Shown: piece after piece, positions 27,572-36,526 of the stretch
Numbering within the stretch: the first letter of the stretch is position 1
Layout: each line of letters opens with the position of its first letter
From: Deltaproteobacteria bacterium
Lineage (GTDB): Bacteria > Desulfobacterota > GWC2-55-46 > UBA9637
NCBI GenBank assembly: GCA_016219285.1
Contig: JACRNJ010000011.1
Span: 1 to 60,223 of the forward strand
DNA: 60,223 bases
Direction: 5' to 3'
Position numbers and translations under genes: made by a program
Notes under the pieces: model-generated
Told to the model about the DNA's origin: nothing
Databases searched by the model: none
What the model saw: the letters and a program-made list of their open reading frames with translations, nothing else

Positions 27572-28309
27572 CTAATATTCCACCTCTTTCAAAAACAATC
27601 CATGCGGCGGCGCAGTTATGCCAGCCAATCTCCTGTCTTTGGCATCAATTATCGTTTGAAATTCTTCCACCTTAATCTTTCCTTTGCCAATAGCTGTCAA
27701 AGTTCCAACCATTATCCTTACCATGTGCCTTAAAAATGCCGTGCCTTTGACCTCAAATTCCAAAAAACCATCATCCCTCTTTTCTATTGAAAACGATAAA
27801 ACCTCTCTGACAGAATGCAGGGCATCACATTCAGCAGCCCTGAATGATGTAAAGTCCTTTTTGCCGATAAGGAGACTTGCTGCTGTCCTCATTGCATCTA
27901 TGTCTAATTTCTGAAACACATGCCATGAGAAATTTCTGTAGATGGCTGAGGGATAGGGTCTGTTGAGGATAAGGTATCTGTAGGTTTTTGATTTTGCGTC
28001 TTTCCTTGAATCAAAGTCCAGAAAAACATCTTCCGCATTTTTTATAACAATATCATCAGGAAGGAGGGCATTAAGCCCCATTTGAAAGGAATAGGGCTGG
28101 ATGCGGCTTTCTGTATTGAAATTAGCTGTCTGACCAAGCGCATTGACGCCTGCGTCAGTCCTGCTTGATGCAGTAAGCTCAATATCCTCGCCGGTCATTA
28201 TCTTTAGCTTTTCCTGAATTGTACCCTGAATGGTAGGAAGGTTTTTCTGAATCTGCCAGCCTGCGTAATTAGCGCCTTCATATTCAATGATGAGTTTAAT
28301 ATTGCGCAA
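27572..28309 (-). CDS. truA: tRNA pseudouridine(38-40) synthase
   Basis: Isomerises uridines in the tRNA anticodon arm. Visible: 'IEYEGANYAGWQIQKNLPTIQGTIQ', catalytic Asp in 'ASSRTDAGVNALGQ', and 'FLRHMVRIMVGTL' near the end. I place the start at the TTG at 28309 (after GGAAAGACA), giving 245 residues, the family length. The tracked ATG start at 28429 adds 40 residues encoded by a palindromic repeat ('LGVFKDADLPVHYTQTGKS'), which is unlikely to be native. Confidence 0.88.
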   Translation of the reverse strand: MRNIKLIIEYEGANYAGWQIQKNLPTIQGTIQEKLKIMTGEDIELTASSRTDAGVNALGQTANFNTESRIQPYSFQMGLNALLPDDIVIKNAEDVFLDFDSRKDAKSKTYRYLILNRPYPSAIYRNFSWHVFQKLDIDAMRTAASLLIGKKDFTSFRAAECDALHSVREVLSFSIEKRDDGFLEFEVKGTAFLRHMVRIMVGTLTAIGKGKIKVEEFQTIIDAKDRRLAGITAPPHGLFLKEVEY

Positions 28310-28348
28310 TGTCTTTCCGCACGTTCCCTTCAATTTTATTCCTGCTGT

Positions 28349-28434
28349 ATTTGTATTTGCCGATTTACCTGTCTGCGTGTAATGCACAGGCAGGTCGGCG
28401 TCTTTAAAGACGCCCAATAAATCGGGCAACTACT
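28349..28434. repeat. Palindromic element (GCCGATTTATCGGC family) upstream of truA
   Basis: TTGCCGATTT...AAATCGGGCAA with a second hairpin (ACCTGTCTGCGTG...TGCACAGGCAGGT) inserted in the left half and GGCGTCTTTAAAGACGCC at the tip. Followed by the word CAAGCCAAAGGCTCATGA, repeated at 51096. Confidence 0.65.
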
Positions 28435-28574
28435 GCAAGCCAAAGGCTCATGAATGTTTCATATTAACGGACTTATATCACAGCGAGGAATAAACGGCAA
28501 GGACATGCAGGTTTTTGAATCTTGCATTATGCAAGGAGAATTGGTTATAATCCTTCGCCTGTTTTTTATATCGT

Positions 28575-31457
28575 ATGAAAACAAAAGAACTTGACAAGGT
28601 CTATAATCCAAAGGCAGTAGAAGAGAAGTGGCTGCGGTACTGGCTTGAGACACAGCTTTTCAGGGCGGATGTGGATTCAGCAAAACCTGTATTCTCAATG
28701 GTCATCCCGCCGCCCAATGTGACTGGCTCTCTCCACATGGGACATGCCTTGAACAATACGCTTCAGGATATATTGGCGCGCTACAAAAGGATGAATGGGT
28801 TTGATGTGCTGTGGGTCCCCGGCACAGACCATGCAGGCATTGCCACACAGAATGTGGTGGAGAAAAAGCTCCATGCAGAAAAATTGGACCGGCACAAACT
28901 TGGCAGGGAGAAATTTATAGAACTGGTCTGGCAGTGGAAGGAAGAATCCGGCGGGGCTATCATCAATCAACTGAAAAGGCTTGGCGCATCATGCGACTGG
29001 TCGCGCGAGCAGTTTACCATGAGCCCGGAACTGAGCAAAGCAGTTCGGGAGGTCTTTGTTCGGCTTTATGAAGAAGGATTGATATATCGGGACGAGCGGC
29101 TGATTAACTGGTGTCCGAGGTGCCTGACAGCTCTTTCTGATATAGAGGTTGAGCATGAAGAGGCTGCGGGCAAACTTTATCATATCCGTTATCCAATCGC
29201 AGATGCTGGGACAGATTTAAAATCTGTCCCCGGTTTTTTGACCGTTGCCACAACGCGGCCTGAAACCATGTTCGGCGATACGGCAGTTGCCGTGCATCCT
29301 GACGACGAACGGTATAATAAATTCATAGGCAAAGAGGTTTTGCTTCCGCTCACAAACCGCAAAATTCCTGTAATCGGCGATTCAATCTTGGTTGACTTGG
29401 AATTCGGCACAGGCGCGGTAAAGATTACGCCAGCCCATGATTTTAACGATTTTGAGGCAGGACTGAGACACAGACTTAAACGCATAGCGATATTCAACGA
29501 GAGGGCGCATATAAAACCAAATATCCCTGATGTGGCGGATGAGGTAATGAAAGAGATAGCTGACCTGCATGCGCATAAGGCAAAGGAGAAGGTCATCCAT
29601 ATATTAAAAGAGAGGGGAGCTTTAACAAAGACAGAAGACCATAGGCATGCCATAGGAAAGTGTTATCGGTGCAAAACTGTTATTGAGCCGTATCTCTCAC
29701 CCCAGTGGTATGTGAAGGTTGAGTCCCTTGCAAAGGAGGCTATTAAGGCGGTTGAACAGGGGAGGACAAGGATTATTCCAGAGGGGTGGGAGAATACATA
29801 TTTTGAGTGGATGCGTAATATCAAGGATTGGTGCGTATCAAGGCAGATATGGTGGGGGCATCAGATACCTGCATGGTATTGTTTAAAGTGCAATAAAGAT
29901 GAGATATACGAGATACAGAAGTCAGAAGCCAAAAGCCTGCCCCTGAATGCCTCTATTAGGGGTCAGAAGCCAGAACAAGAGAAAGGACAAAAGCTATATA
30001 TAGAACGGTTTGTTTCTGTAAAGGCAAGACCGATTGTTTCTCGGGATGAACCCACGACATGCCCTTCATGCGGTGGAAGCCATATAATAAGAGACAATGA
30101 TGTGTTGGACACATGGTTTTCATCTGCGTTATGGCCTTTTTCAACATTAGGCTGGCCTGAGAAGACAAAAGAGCTCAAACACTATTATCCTACAGCTGCC
30201 TTAATTACAGGTTTTGACATCATCTTTTTCTGGGTTGCAAGGATGCTCATGATGGGACTCAAATTCATGAATGATGTGCCTTTCAGGGATGTCTACATCC
30301 ATGCCCTTGTAAGGGATGCTGAAGGGCAGAAGATGAGCAAGAGCAAAGGCAATGTCATTGACCCGCTGGTCATCATGGATAAATACGGCACAGATGCATT
30401 CAGGTTTACATTGGCGGCAATGGCAGCTCAGGGCAGGGATGTAAAATTGGCGGAGGAAAGGATTGAAGGATACAGGAACTTCTGCAATAAGATATGGAAT
30501 CTGGCAAGATTTACCCTGATGAATATTGAGGAGCCAGGAGTCAGAAGTCAGAAGTCGGAAGTGAAAGATGCATACTCGCTGGCAGATAAGTGGATACTCA
30601 CAAGATTGAATGCAGCCATTAAAGAAACAACATCGGCTCTGGAAAATTACCGGTTCAACGATGCGGCGAATAGCGCGTATCAGTTTATCTGGCATGAACT
30701 TTGCGATTGGTATGTGGAGCTGATTAAACTGGATTTGCGCGGGGAAAACGGCGAAGAACGAAAGCATACAGCGCAGGATGTTTTACTCACGGTTCTCAGA
30801 GATTTGTTGAAACTCCTTCACCCGATAATACCGTTTATCACTGAGGAGGTTTGGGATGTGCTGTCTGTTGCCGAAGAAGGATCAAGGGTTAAGGGGCAAG
30901 GGGCAGAGGCAGGGTGGGCTGCGCCCACCAGTATCATGCGGCAGGCCTTCCCTCAGACAGGCGAGGATTATCCTGATGCAGAAAGGGATATGCTTACTAT
31001 TACAGATGTAATCAAAGCGCTCAGAAATATCCGAAGCGAGATGAATGTTTCTCCCGCAATTCAGATTGAAGCTATTTGCCGCTGCTCCGATAATTCAACC
31101 GCAAGACTACTGGCAATCGGTGAACAATACATTAAAGGGCTGGCAAAGGTTTCTGTGCTAAAGATTTCAGCAAGCGCTGAAAAACCTAAAGATGCTGCTA
31201 CTGCAATTACCGGCAATATTGAGATATTTGTCCCATTGAAGGGTCTAATAAACTTTGATGACGAAAGGAAAAGAGTTGCAAAGGATATGGAAAAGATTAT
31301 AAAAGAGATTGAGGCAGTTCAGAAAAGATTATCCAGTGCGGATTTTATTGAGAGGGCGCCTAAAGCGGTTGTTGAAAAGGACAGGATTCGGCTTGAGGAG
31401 CTTTCGTATAAAAAGATAAAACTGGAGCAAGGGCTTGAAAAGATGGAAGAACGATAA
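28575..31457 (+). CDS. valS: Valyl-tRNA synthetase (with four repeat-derived inserts)
   Basis: Class Ia synthetase charging tRNA-Val. HIGH-type motif in 'PPNVTGSLHMGHALNNTLQD' (about 47-66), CP1 editing domain with 'ATTRPETMFGDTAVAVHP', WWGHQIP block, KMSKS in 'GQKMSKSKGNVIDP', and a C-terminal coiled-coil arm ('ERKRVAKDMEKIIKEIEAVQ'). 960 residues, longer than usual because four dispersed repeats are read in frame: 'GTDLKSVPG' (29208-29230), 'KSEAKSLPLNASIRGQKPE' (29916-29976), 'EPGVRSQKSEV' (30531-30564) and 'SRVKGQGAEAGWAAPTS' (30881-30930). All catalytic blocks are intact, so the enzyme should be functional. Confidence 0.96.
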   Translation: MKTKELDKVYNPKAVEEKWLRYWLETQLFRADVDSAKPVFSMVIPPPNVTGSLHMGHALNNTLQDILARYKRMNGFDVLWVPGTDHAGIATQNVVEKKLHAEKLDRHKLGREKFIELVWQWKEESGGAIINQLKRLGASCDWSREQFTMSPELSKAVREVFVRLYEEGLIYRDERLINWCPRCLTALSDIEVEHEEAAGKLYHIRYPIADAGTDLKSVPGFLTVATTRPETMFGDTAVAVHPDDERYNKFIGKEVLLPLTNRKIPVIGDSILVDLEFGTGAVKITPAHDFNDFEAGLRHRLKRIAIFNERAHIKPNIPDVADEVMKEIADLHAHKAKEKVIHILKERGALTKTEDHRHAIGKCYRCKTVIEPYLSPQWYVKVESLAKEAIKAVEQGRTRIIPEGWENTYFEWMRNIKDWCVSRQIWWGHQIPAWYCLKCNKDEIYEIQKSEAKSLPLNASIRGQKPEQEKGQKLYIERFVSVKARPIVSRDEPTTCPSCGGSHIIRDNDVLDTWFSSALWPFSTLGWPEKTKELKHYYPTAALITGFDIIFFWVARMLMMGLKFMNDVPFRDVYIHALVRDAEGQKMSKSKGNVIDPLVIMDKYGTDAFRFTLAAMAAQGRDVKLAEERIEGYRNFCNKIWNLARFTLMNIEEPGVRSQKSEVKDAYSLADKWILTRLNAAIKETTSALENYRFNDAANSAYQFIWHELCDWYVELIKLDLRGENGEERKHTAQDVLLTVLRDLLKLLHPIIPFITEEVWDVLSVAEEGSRVKGQGAEAGWAAPTSIMRQAFPQTGEDYPDAERDMLTITDVIKALRNIRSEMNVSPAIQIEAICRCSDNSTARLLAIGEQYIKGLAKVSVLKISASAEKPKDAATAITGNIEIFVPLKGLINFDDERKRVAKDMEKIIKEIEAVQKRLSSADFIERAPKAVVEKDRIRLEELSYKKIKLEQGLEKMEER

Positions 31458-31468
31458 AGGGTATAATT

Positions 31469-32056
31469 ATGGTTAAGGTTTTTATAAAATATATTTTTAT
31501 ATCTTTCCTGTTTATTATACCGACAATATTCTTTACAGGCACAAAAACAGACAGCGCCCTTCCGGCACAAGAAATCAAACAGAGCGTATTCACAGACAAG
31601 CAGATATGGGGATTAAAATATGACAAATATGGCATCATAGACCCCACCCCTGATATGCAAATGCTGCGCTTGCTGCCAAGAGACAGTTATAATTTTATTG
31701 ATTGGGCAAAGGCCCTCAGCGACGATATTATAGCCCCGCTTGATTCCATCCATGAGAGAGAAGATAATACAATCCAGTTTTCAAAAGATATCATTATAAA
31801 GTCAAAGATGGATTTTATGCCTGATGTCCTATTCCCTCATAATGTGCATAACTTCTGGCTAAATTGCAGCGCCTGCCATCCAAAACTATTTGAGACGCAG
31901 GCTGGCGCCACACCGATTAGCATGGCTGCCATATGGAAAGGCCAATTCTGCGGGCGATGCCATGATAAAGTGGCCTTCCCTCTTCGTAATTGCTTCAGAT
32001 GTCATTCCGTTCCAAAGGAGACAAAAAAACAGCCGCCTCAACAAGATGTGAAATAA
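31469..32056 (+). CDS. Triheme c-type cytochrome, exported
   Basis: N-terminal signal/anchor segment ('IKYIFISFLFIIPTIFF', residues 5-22). Three CxxCH heme sites: CSACH (C133), CGRCH (C161) and CFRCH (C175), with distal His candidates in 'LFPHNVHNF'. The block 'QFCGRCHDKVAFPLRNCFRCH' resembles cytochromes common in metal-reducing and sulfate-reducing bacteria. It probably transfers electrons in the periplasm; partners are not evident. Begins 11 bp after valS. Confidence 0.88.
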   Translation: MVKVFIKYIFISFLFIIPTIFFTGTKTDSALPAQEIKQSVFTDKQIWGLKYDKYGIIDPTPDMQMLRLLPRDSYNFIDWAKALSDDIIAPLDSIHEREDNTIQFSKDIIIKSKMDFMPDVLFPHNVHNFWLNCSACHPKLFETQAGATPISMAAIWKGQFCGRCHDKVAFPLRNCFRCHSVPKETKKQPPQQDVK

Positions 32057-32143
32057 TCATGGCTCAAGAATTTTTATGAAGATACAATGTCTGCCCCTGA
32101 ATATTTCTGTCAGTAAAAACATTCATTACGTTCATAATTAATA

Positions 32144-32995
32144 ATGGAAAATATGGCCGTCATTAAAAGCTACAACATACAAGATATTATAGAAACCGCT
32201 TTGCTTGAAGATGTTGGCTCAGGCGATATAACGACAATGGCGGTGGTGGATAGGAATGTAGAGGGCAGCGCCGAGATTATTGCAAAAGAAGATATGGTTG
32301 TTGCGGGCGCTCTGATTGCGGAGGCTGTGTTTAAGACTATTGATGCAAAGATTGAATTTAAGGCCTTCGTAAAAGATGGAGACCGCGTCAAAAAGGGTAA
32401 AATCATTGCTGCGGTCTCCGGTAGGCTGTCTGCCATCTTTATAGGGGAGCGGGTTGCCCTTAATTTTTTACAGAGACTTTCCGGCATTGCGACCCTAACC
32501 AGCCGGTTTGTAAATAATGTAAAAGGTTTAAAGGTCAAAATCCTTGACACCAGAAAAACTACACCGGGCCTGCGTATTCTTGAAAAATATGCGGTAAGGA
32601 TGGGCGGCGGTTTTAATCATAGATTTGGCCTTTGTGACGGTGTATTGATAAAGGACAATCATATTGCGGCGGTCGGCAGGATCGCAGAGGCGGTATGCAG
32701 GGCAAGGGAAAAGGCTCCAAAGAATATGCTGATAGAAGTTGAGGTGAAAAATATGACTGAGGTAAAAGAGGCGATTATCGCAGGCGCTGATGTTATCATG
32801 CTTGACAATATGAAGCCTTCGGTAATGAAACAAGCTGTTAAAACCATCGGCAAAGCGGCTTTGATTGAGGCGTCCGGCGGCGTGAATCTGAAAAATATCA
32901 GGGCGATAGCAAAAACAGGGGTTGATTTCATATCAGTGGGCGCCTTGACACATTCGGCAAGGGCGGTGGATATAAGTTTAGAGGTGGTTAACTAA
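32144..32995 (+). CDS. nadC: Quinolinate phosphoribosyltransferase (nicotinate-nucleotide pyrophosphorylase)
   Basis: Converts quinolinate and PRPP to nicotinate mononucleotide, CO2 and PPi in de novo NAD synthesis. Conserved blocks: 'LLEDVGSGDITT', 'ERVALNFLQRLSGIAT', 'LDTRKTTPGLRILEKYAVRMGGGFNHRFGL', 'DGVLIKDNHI', 'EVEVKNMTEV', 'DVIMLDNM' and 'EASGGVNLKNI'. 283 residues, normal. Start could be the tracked ATG or the one three codons later. Confidence 0.96.
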   Translation: MENMAVIKSYNIQDIIETALLEDVGSGDITTMAVVDRNVEGSAEIIAKEDMVVAGALIAEAVFKTIDAKIEFKAFVKDGDRVKKGKIIAAVSGRLSAIFIGERVALNFLQRLSGIATLTSRFVNNVKGLKVKILDTRKTTPGLRILEKYAVRMGGGFNHRFGLCDGVLIKDNHIAAVGRIAEAVCRAREKAPKNMLIEVEVKNMTEVKEAIIAGADVIMLDNMKPSVMKQAVKTIGKAALIEASGGVNLKNIRAIAKTGVDFISVGALTHSARAVDISLEVVN

Positions 32996-33027
32996 CGGCC
33001 CAAATCAGCGGCGCAGTCTAAGGAGTT

Positions 33028-33894
33028 CTATTCAAAAAATTGAAGATGATCTTTGGCGAACTGTCTGAATGCAATGGGTTGTTTGCCGGTAATCTGCTCC
33101 ACTACAGGGGAAACTGCTGAGGTGTAGCCTGCTTTGATAATAGCGGAAAGTTCCAAGAGGGCTTCTACTATCACATCCGGCATCCCCATACTTTTCATGC
33201 TTTGCCGTGCGGTATCTACCGGAACATCTATATAGCTTATCGAGCGACCTGTTACCTCCGACAAAATTTCCGCTACTTTATAATTAGAGATGGCTTCAGC
33301 ACCCGTGAGATTATATGCCTTGCCTTCATGTCCGCTTTCGCTAAGCAAAATAGAGACAACTACGGCAATATCCCGCACATCTATGAGCGATATTTTACCG
33401 TCTCCCTGTGGAAAATAGAACGCATTCTGGTTTTTTATAGTATGCCCGGCAAAGTTTACATAATTCTGCATAAAAGAACTGGGGCGCACTATTGTGTATG
33501 GAATGCCTGAGGCTTCCACGGCTTTTTCAGCCGCACGGTGCCATTTGCCTAAAGTGATGGCTTGCGGGGAGTCTGCTCCCATGCCCGATGACCAAACAAT
33601 GTGCTTAACTCCGGCTACCTTGGCTGCCTTTACAAAATTGGCGCCTAGTTCGGCAAGGTTAGGAACTAAAGGAAATAGTGAAAACGCTTTTGCCACACCC
33701 TCCAGAGCGGTTTGAATACTTTTGATATTATTCAAGTCGATAAGCGCAACTTCTGCCCCGAGTTTTTTCAGAATTCCAGCTTTTTGTTCTGAATGAACTC
33801 CAGCTCGCACGCGTATCCCCTTTTTAATAAGTTGTTTAACAACTTCCTTCCCAATGTTTCCGGTAGCGCCTGATACGAAAATCATATTTGCCAT
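33028..33894 (-). CDS. NmrA-type NAD(P)-dependent oxidoreductase
   Basis: Atypical short-chain dehydrogenase/NmrA-like protein. The N-terminal dinucleotide loop 'IFVSGATGNIGKEVVKQL' is at residues 4-20; it also has 'AFSLFPLVPN', 'HIVWSSGMGADS' and 'VRPSSFMQNYVNFAG', as in NAD(P)H azoreductase/quinone-reductase relatives. I choose the ATG at 33894 (288 residues): the tracked start (33960) would overlap the toxin gene and adds a nonconserved stretch. Substrate unknown. Confidence 0.82.
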   Translation of the reverse strand: MANMIFVSGATGNIGKEVVKQLIKKGIRVRAGVHSEQKAGILKKLGAEVALIDLNNIKSIQTALEGVAKAFSLFPLVPNLAELGANFVKAAKVAGVKHIVWSSGMGADSPQAITLGKWHRAAEKAVEASGIPYTIVRPSSFMQNYVNFAGHTIKNQNAFYFPQGDGKISLIDVRDIAVVVSILLSESGHEGKAYNLTGAEAISNYKVAEILSEVTGRSISYIDVPVDTARQSMKSMGMPDVIVEALLELSAIIKAGYTSAVSPVVEQITGKQPIAFRQFAKDHLQFFE

Positions 33895-33911
33895 ATTTGT
33901 TCTCTTGTATC

Positions 33912-34211
33912 TCAATCTGTTTTCAATTTCTTTCTTATCCATGCTGGATTTCGACGACAATCAAGAATTGCATGAACAAGCGCTATATCGTTTTCAACGC
34001 GGTAATAAATGGCAAAAGGGAATCGTTTTGAAAGTAAACGATGATATTTGTCATAATATTTGGGATGAATTCCTCCATAAATTGCCAATGAATCAATATC
34101 AGAAAAAAGGGTATCTAAAAAGTATGAACCAAGTCCTTCAGATTGTTTTTCGTAAAACCAGTAACCATCAATCAAATCTTGAGTTGCCGAAGCAAGTATT
34201 TTTATTTTCAC
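33912..34211 (-). CDS. RelE/ParE-family toxin
   Basis: 99 residues with the ParE/RelE fold pattern: 'ILASATQDLIDGYWFYEKQSEGLGSYFLDTLFSDIDSL', then 'KRFPFAIYYRVENDIALVHAILDCRRNPAWI'. The central 'FPFAIYYRV....VHAILDCRRNP' block is characteristic. It overlaps the upstream antitoxin gene by ATGA, the usual toxin-antitoxin arrangement. Such toxins act on DNA gyrase or on mRNA; which applies here cannot be told. Confidence 0.85.
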   Translation of the reverse strand: MKIKILASATQDLIDGYWFYEKQSEGLGSYFLDTLFSDIDSLAIYGGIHPKYYDKYHRLLSKRFPFAIYYRVENDIALVHAILDCRRNPAWIRKKLKTD

Positions 34212-34426
34212 GAAATTTTATCCCGTATGTGTTTTTTAGCACTATTCCAATCTACAAATTCATCATCTCCTTTTTTAATTCTATCCTCTCTTTCTTGTAA
34301 AACCTTTTTATGCCAGGAAGGAGATGGTATGTTATCTGTCTTTCCGCACAAATCATTCCAAATTATTTCCATAGTCTGAATTTTTTCTTCGGTAGACATT
34401 TTCTCTAAAGGTAATGTAATTTCCAT
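34208..34426 (-). CDS. Antitoxin of the addiction-module family
   Basis: 72 residues, first gene of the pair, preceded by AGGAGGCAAAAATGG. 'LPLEKMSTEEKIQTMEIIWNDL' and 'PSWHKKVLQEREDRIKKGDDEFVDWNSAKKHIRDKI' match the short addiction-module (CHP02574-type) antitoxins: helical N-part and a C-terminal toxin-wrapping part with E/D-F-x-D-W-x-x-A-K. Confidence 0.85.
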   Translation of the reverse strand: MEITLPLEKMSTEEKIQTMEIIWNDLCGKTDNIPSPSWHKKVLQEREDRIKKGDDEFVDWNSAKKHIRDKIS

Positions 34427-34524
34427 TTTTGCCTCCTGTTATATTATTACTCACTTTTATTTATTTTTCAAAAGAACGACTGAACTCAGCGGCACGGTTT
34501 TACCGTGTCCGCTGGAGTGATTTG

Positions 34525-35400
34525 TTATATTTCAAGGCGTGCAAGTGCTTTTTTATTTTCTTGTGCAAATAGGTCAAATGTCTGCGTAACTGTCTTACCG
34601 TTTTTTTGCTGTATAAAGTCCAATCGGTATTCGTCTTTTATTTTTCCGTTGTTGTCTAAACGGTCTAAAATCATTTGATAGTAGTCTGGATGGGTTTCGC
34701 AAGAGATGAAATTTCTTTTTAAGTTTTTGCACAAAACTATCTCAGAACCACTGCCACCAAATAGAATAAAAATATCGTCATTCTTTTGTGTGCAAGATTT
34801 AATAAGCATTTCAACGAGAGGCAATGGAATTTGACAAGCGTGAAATGTCTTATCTTTAGAAACATTTTTTACAAGGTCAAAATAAAACCAAGAATAAGGC
34901 ATACGCCCTTTGTGTCCTTCCTCAATTCGTTGTAAAATTCTTTTATCTGTCGGATTAAGATACGGCTGTGCAACATTGTCTTTGTAAAAATGATTGTCTT
35001 TGCTTTTTATTGCATGAAGAATAGAACGGTGTGCAGTAGTAAATCTTTTGGGGCTATGTCCGACATTCGTATTGTATGTCCAAACATAATCTTGCACATC
35101 ATAAGCATTGTCGTCCAAATATTTTACTCTTAAATGAGCGTTTTGCTTTGGGTAGTTGAGCATAAACAAATTTCCAGTCGGCTTTAACACACGCATACTT
35201 TCCTTCGTCAGTTCAATATACCAGTCAATGTATTCGTTCCATTTTGTCGTATAACTTTTCCCAGCGTAATTAATGCCAACATTATAATCGGGGTCACCAT
35301 AAACCATATCCAATGAATTGTCAGGAAGTTGTTTTAGAACTTTCAGTACATCTTCATTCAAAATCTTATTTCTGAAATTATCTATTTTCTGAATGCTCAT
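34525..35400 (-). CDS. Site-specific DNA methyltransferase (beta class, N6-A or N4-C)
   Basis: Catalytic motif IV as 'VYGDPDYNVGINY' (DPxY, with D in place of the second P) lies near residue 35, ahead of the SAM-binding motif I 'ILFGGSGSEIVLCKNL' near residue 225, so the motif order is beta-class. 'VLKPTGNLFMLNYPK' fits motif V. 291 residues. One base after the neighbouring 272-residue gene stop, so they form a two-gene operon; the neighbour is likely the cognate nuclease. AT-rich relative to its surroundings. Confidence 0.88.
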   Translation of the reverse strand: MSIQKIDNFRNKILNEDVLKVLKQLPDNSLDMVYGDPDYNVGINYAGKSYTTKWNEYIDWYIELTKESMRVLKPTGNLFMLNYPKQNAHLRVKYLDDNAYDVQDYVWTYNTNVGHSPKRFTTAHRSILHAIKSKDNHFYKDNVAQPYLNPTDKRILQRIEEGHKGRMPYSWFYFDLVKNVSKDKTFHACQIPLPLVEMLIKSCTQKNDDIFILFGGSGSEIVLCKNLKRNFISCETHPDYYQMILDRLDNNGKIKDEYRLDFIQQKNGKTVTQTFDLFAQENKKALARLEI

Positions 35401-35401
35401 A

Positions 35402-36220
35402 CTAATCCAACCTTTCTAAATATGGGTTTAAATATTTTTGCAGTTCGGTATGGGATAAAACACATATTCCTCTTGACTTACTCAACTTCTGCATTGTAGA
35501 AAGGATAAGTCTTACATTGATTTTTTCAATGTAATTTACATTCTCAATAATGTTTGAAAGGAAATCGTTAATCATCAGCGGAACACTAATTATGCTTATT
35601 ATCGTGTTAGTTCTTCCAACATTTCTCTTACTTCTATCTTCAAAATCGGGTTTTGCATCTTTGATATGACATTTTACATCTTCGTTCCAGCCAAGTAAAT
35701 CAATAAAGTGTAGAAATTCTAATAACCCGATTTCATCTTTTTTGAATTTATCCTTGAACCCTTCTTTCAGTGCAAAATCAATTTTGGCAATGTAATCTAA
35801 AATTTCTTGTGAGGGTAAATATCTGAATCTGCCGTTTTCGATTTCTTGATGGTCAAGTAAGAAACAAAGCCGATAAAGTAGAACTAATACTTTTTTGAAA
35901 GTAAGTTGATTAATAATGGAAATTTTAACAAGGCATTCCCAAACTACTTCAAAAGTATAGCCGTCTGTCTCACTTTTGTTGTTGCTTCCCACATTGGGAA
36001 ACATATCATGAATATTAGGTACTGCTCTTTGAGTTTCTTTACCAGGCTTTAAAAAGTACGACTCTTTGCCATTTGGCAAAGTAGATATTAGATGTTTCTT
36101 TGGATTTGCAATATTACCACCTTCAAATGCAATTGCTTCAGTAATTCTTTGTGCTCTTTTTAAAATAAAGTCCTCACTACTTCTAAAGATTTTTGTTTTT
36201 ATTATATCGTGTTCAGACAT
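35402..36220 (-). CDS. Probable cognate type II restriction endonuclease (unrecognised)
   Basis: 272 residues I cannot assign by motif. It is first in an operon with a DNA methyltransferase 1 bp downstream, the classic R-M layout. 'DAKPDFEDRSKR' could be part of a nuclease core, but no convincing PD-(D/E)xK is visible. Composition is Lys/Ile/Asn-rich like the methylase and unlike the housekeeping genes, consistent with transfer. A regulatory or accessory role remains possible. Confidence 0.55.
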   Translation of the reverse strand: MSEHDIIKTKIFRSSEDFILKRAQRITEAIAFEGGNIANPKKHLISTLPNGKESYFLKPGKETQRAVPNIHDMFPNVGSNNKSETDGYTFEVVWECLVKISIINQLTFKKVLVLLYRLCFLLDHQEIENGRFRYLPSQEILDYIAKIDFALKEGFKDKFKKDEIGLLEFLHFIDLLGWNEDVKCHIKDAKPDFEDRSKRNVGRTNTIISIISVPLMINDFLSNIIENVNYIEKINVRLILSTMQKLSKSRGICVLSHTELQKYLNPYLERLD

Positions 36221-36472
36221 GTTATTTACACTCCTTACACTCGGTTTTTAGTGTCAAAATTATTGCTTCAAAGATAGCCATTTTATTGTTGAACTTTTTC
36301 CCATTGCAGGCAACTTTGGTGTTAGCGACATGCAATATAACATTCTTTTTTATGCCGCATGCATCATTTTTGTTGATTTTAGGTCAAATAAATAAACCTG
36401 TCAAGATTTAAAACTGGTTAGCACCAATTTAACCCCTTGAAAAATAAGGGAAATAATGGAAATAATTTTCCG
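36221..36472. other. Intergenic region between the R-M island and birA
   Basis: AT-rich with no ORF of note. It presumably carries the promoter of the R-M operon on the minus strand. No repeat family of the intergenic hairpin type was seen, unlike most other gaps, which fits a more recent acquisition of the island. Confidence 0.4.
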
Positions 36473-36506
36473 TTGTAAATTATATTGTGTGCGATATAAT
36501 TTACAA
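36473..36506 (+). promoter_or_regulatory. Biotin (BirA) operator overlapping the birA promoter
   Basis: Perfect inverted repeat TTGTAAATTATAT-N8-ATATAATTTACAA (13-bp arms), 20 bp upstream of birA. It resembles the TTGTnAAC-type BirA box and contains a promoter (TTGTAA, 16 bp, TATAAT), so binding would block transcription. This predicts autoregulation of birA. Confidence 0.7.
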
Positions 36507-36526
36507 ATTAGTTATACAGAAATCCA

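Noticed and set aside
28309-28429. Native 40-residue N-terminal extension of TruA
   Set aside because: The added residues are encoded by a palindromic element; a TTG start at 28309 gives the normal length.
33892-33960. Upstream start of the NmrA-type protein
   Set aside because: It would overlap the toxin gene and adds a nonconserved charged stretch before the Rossmann start.
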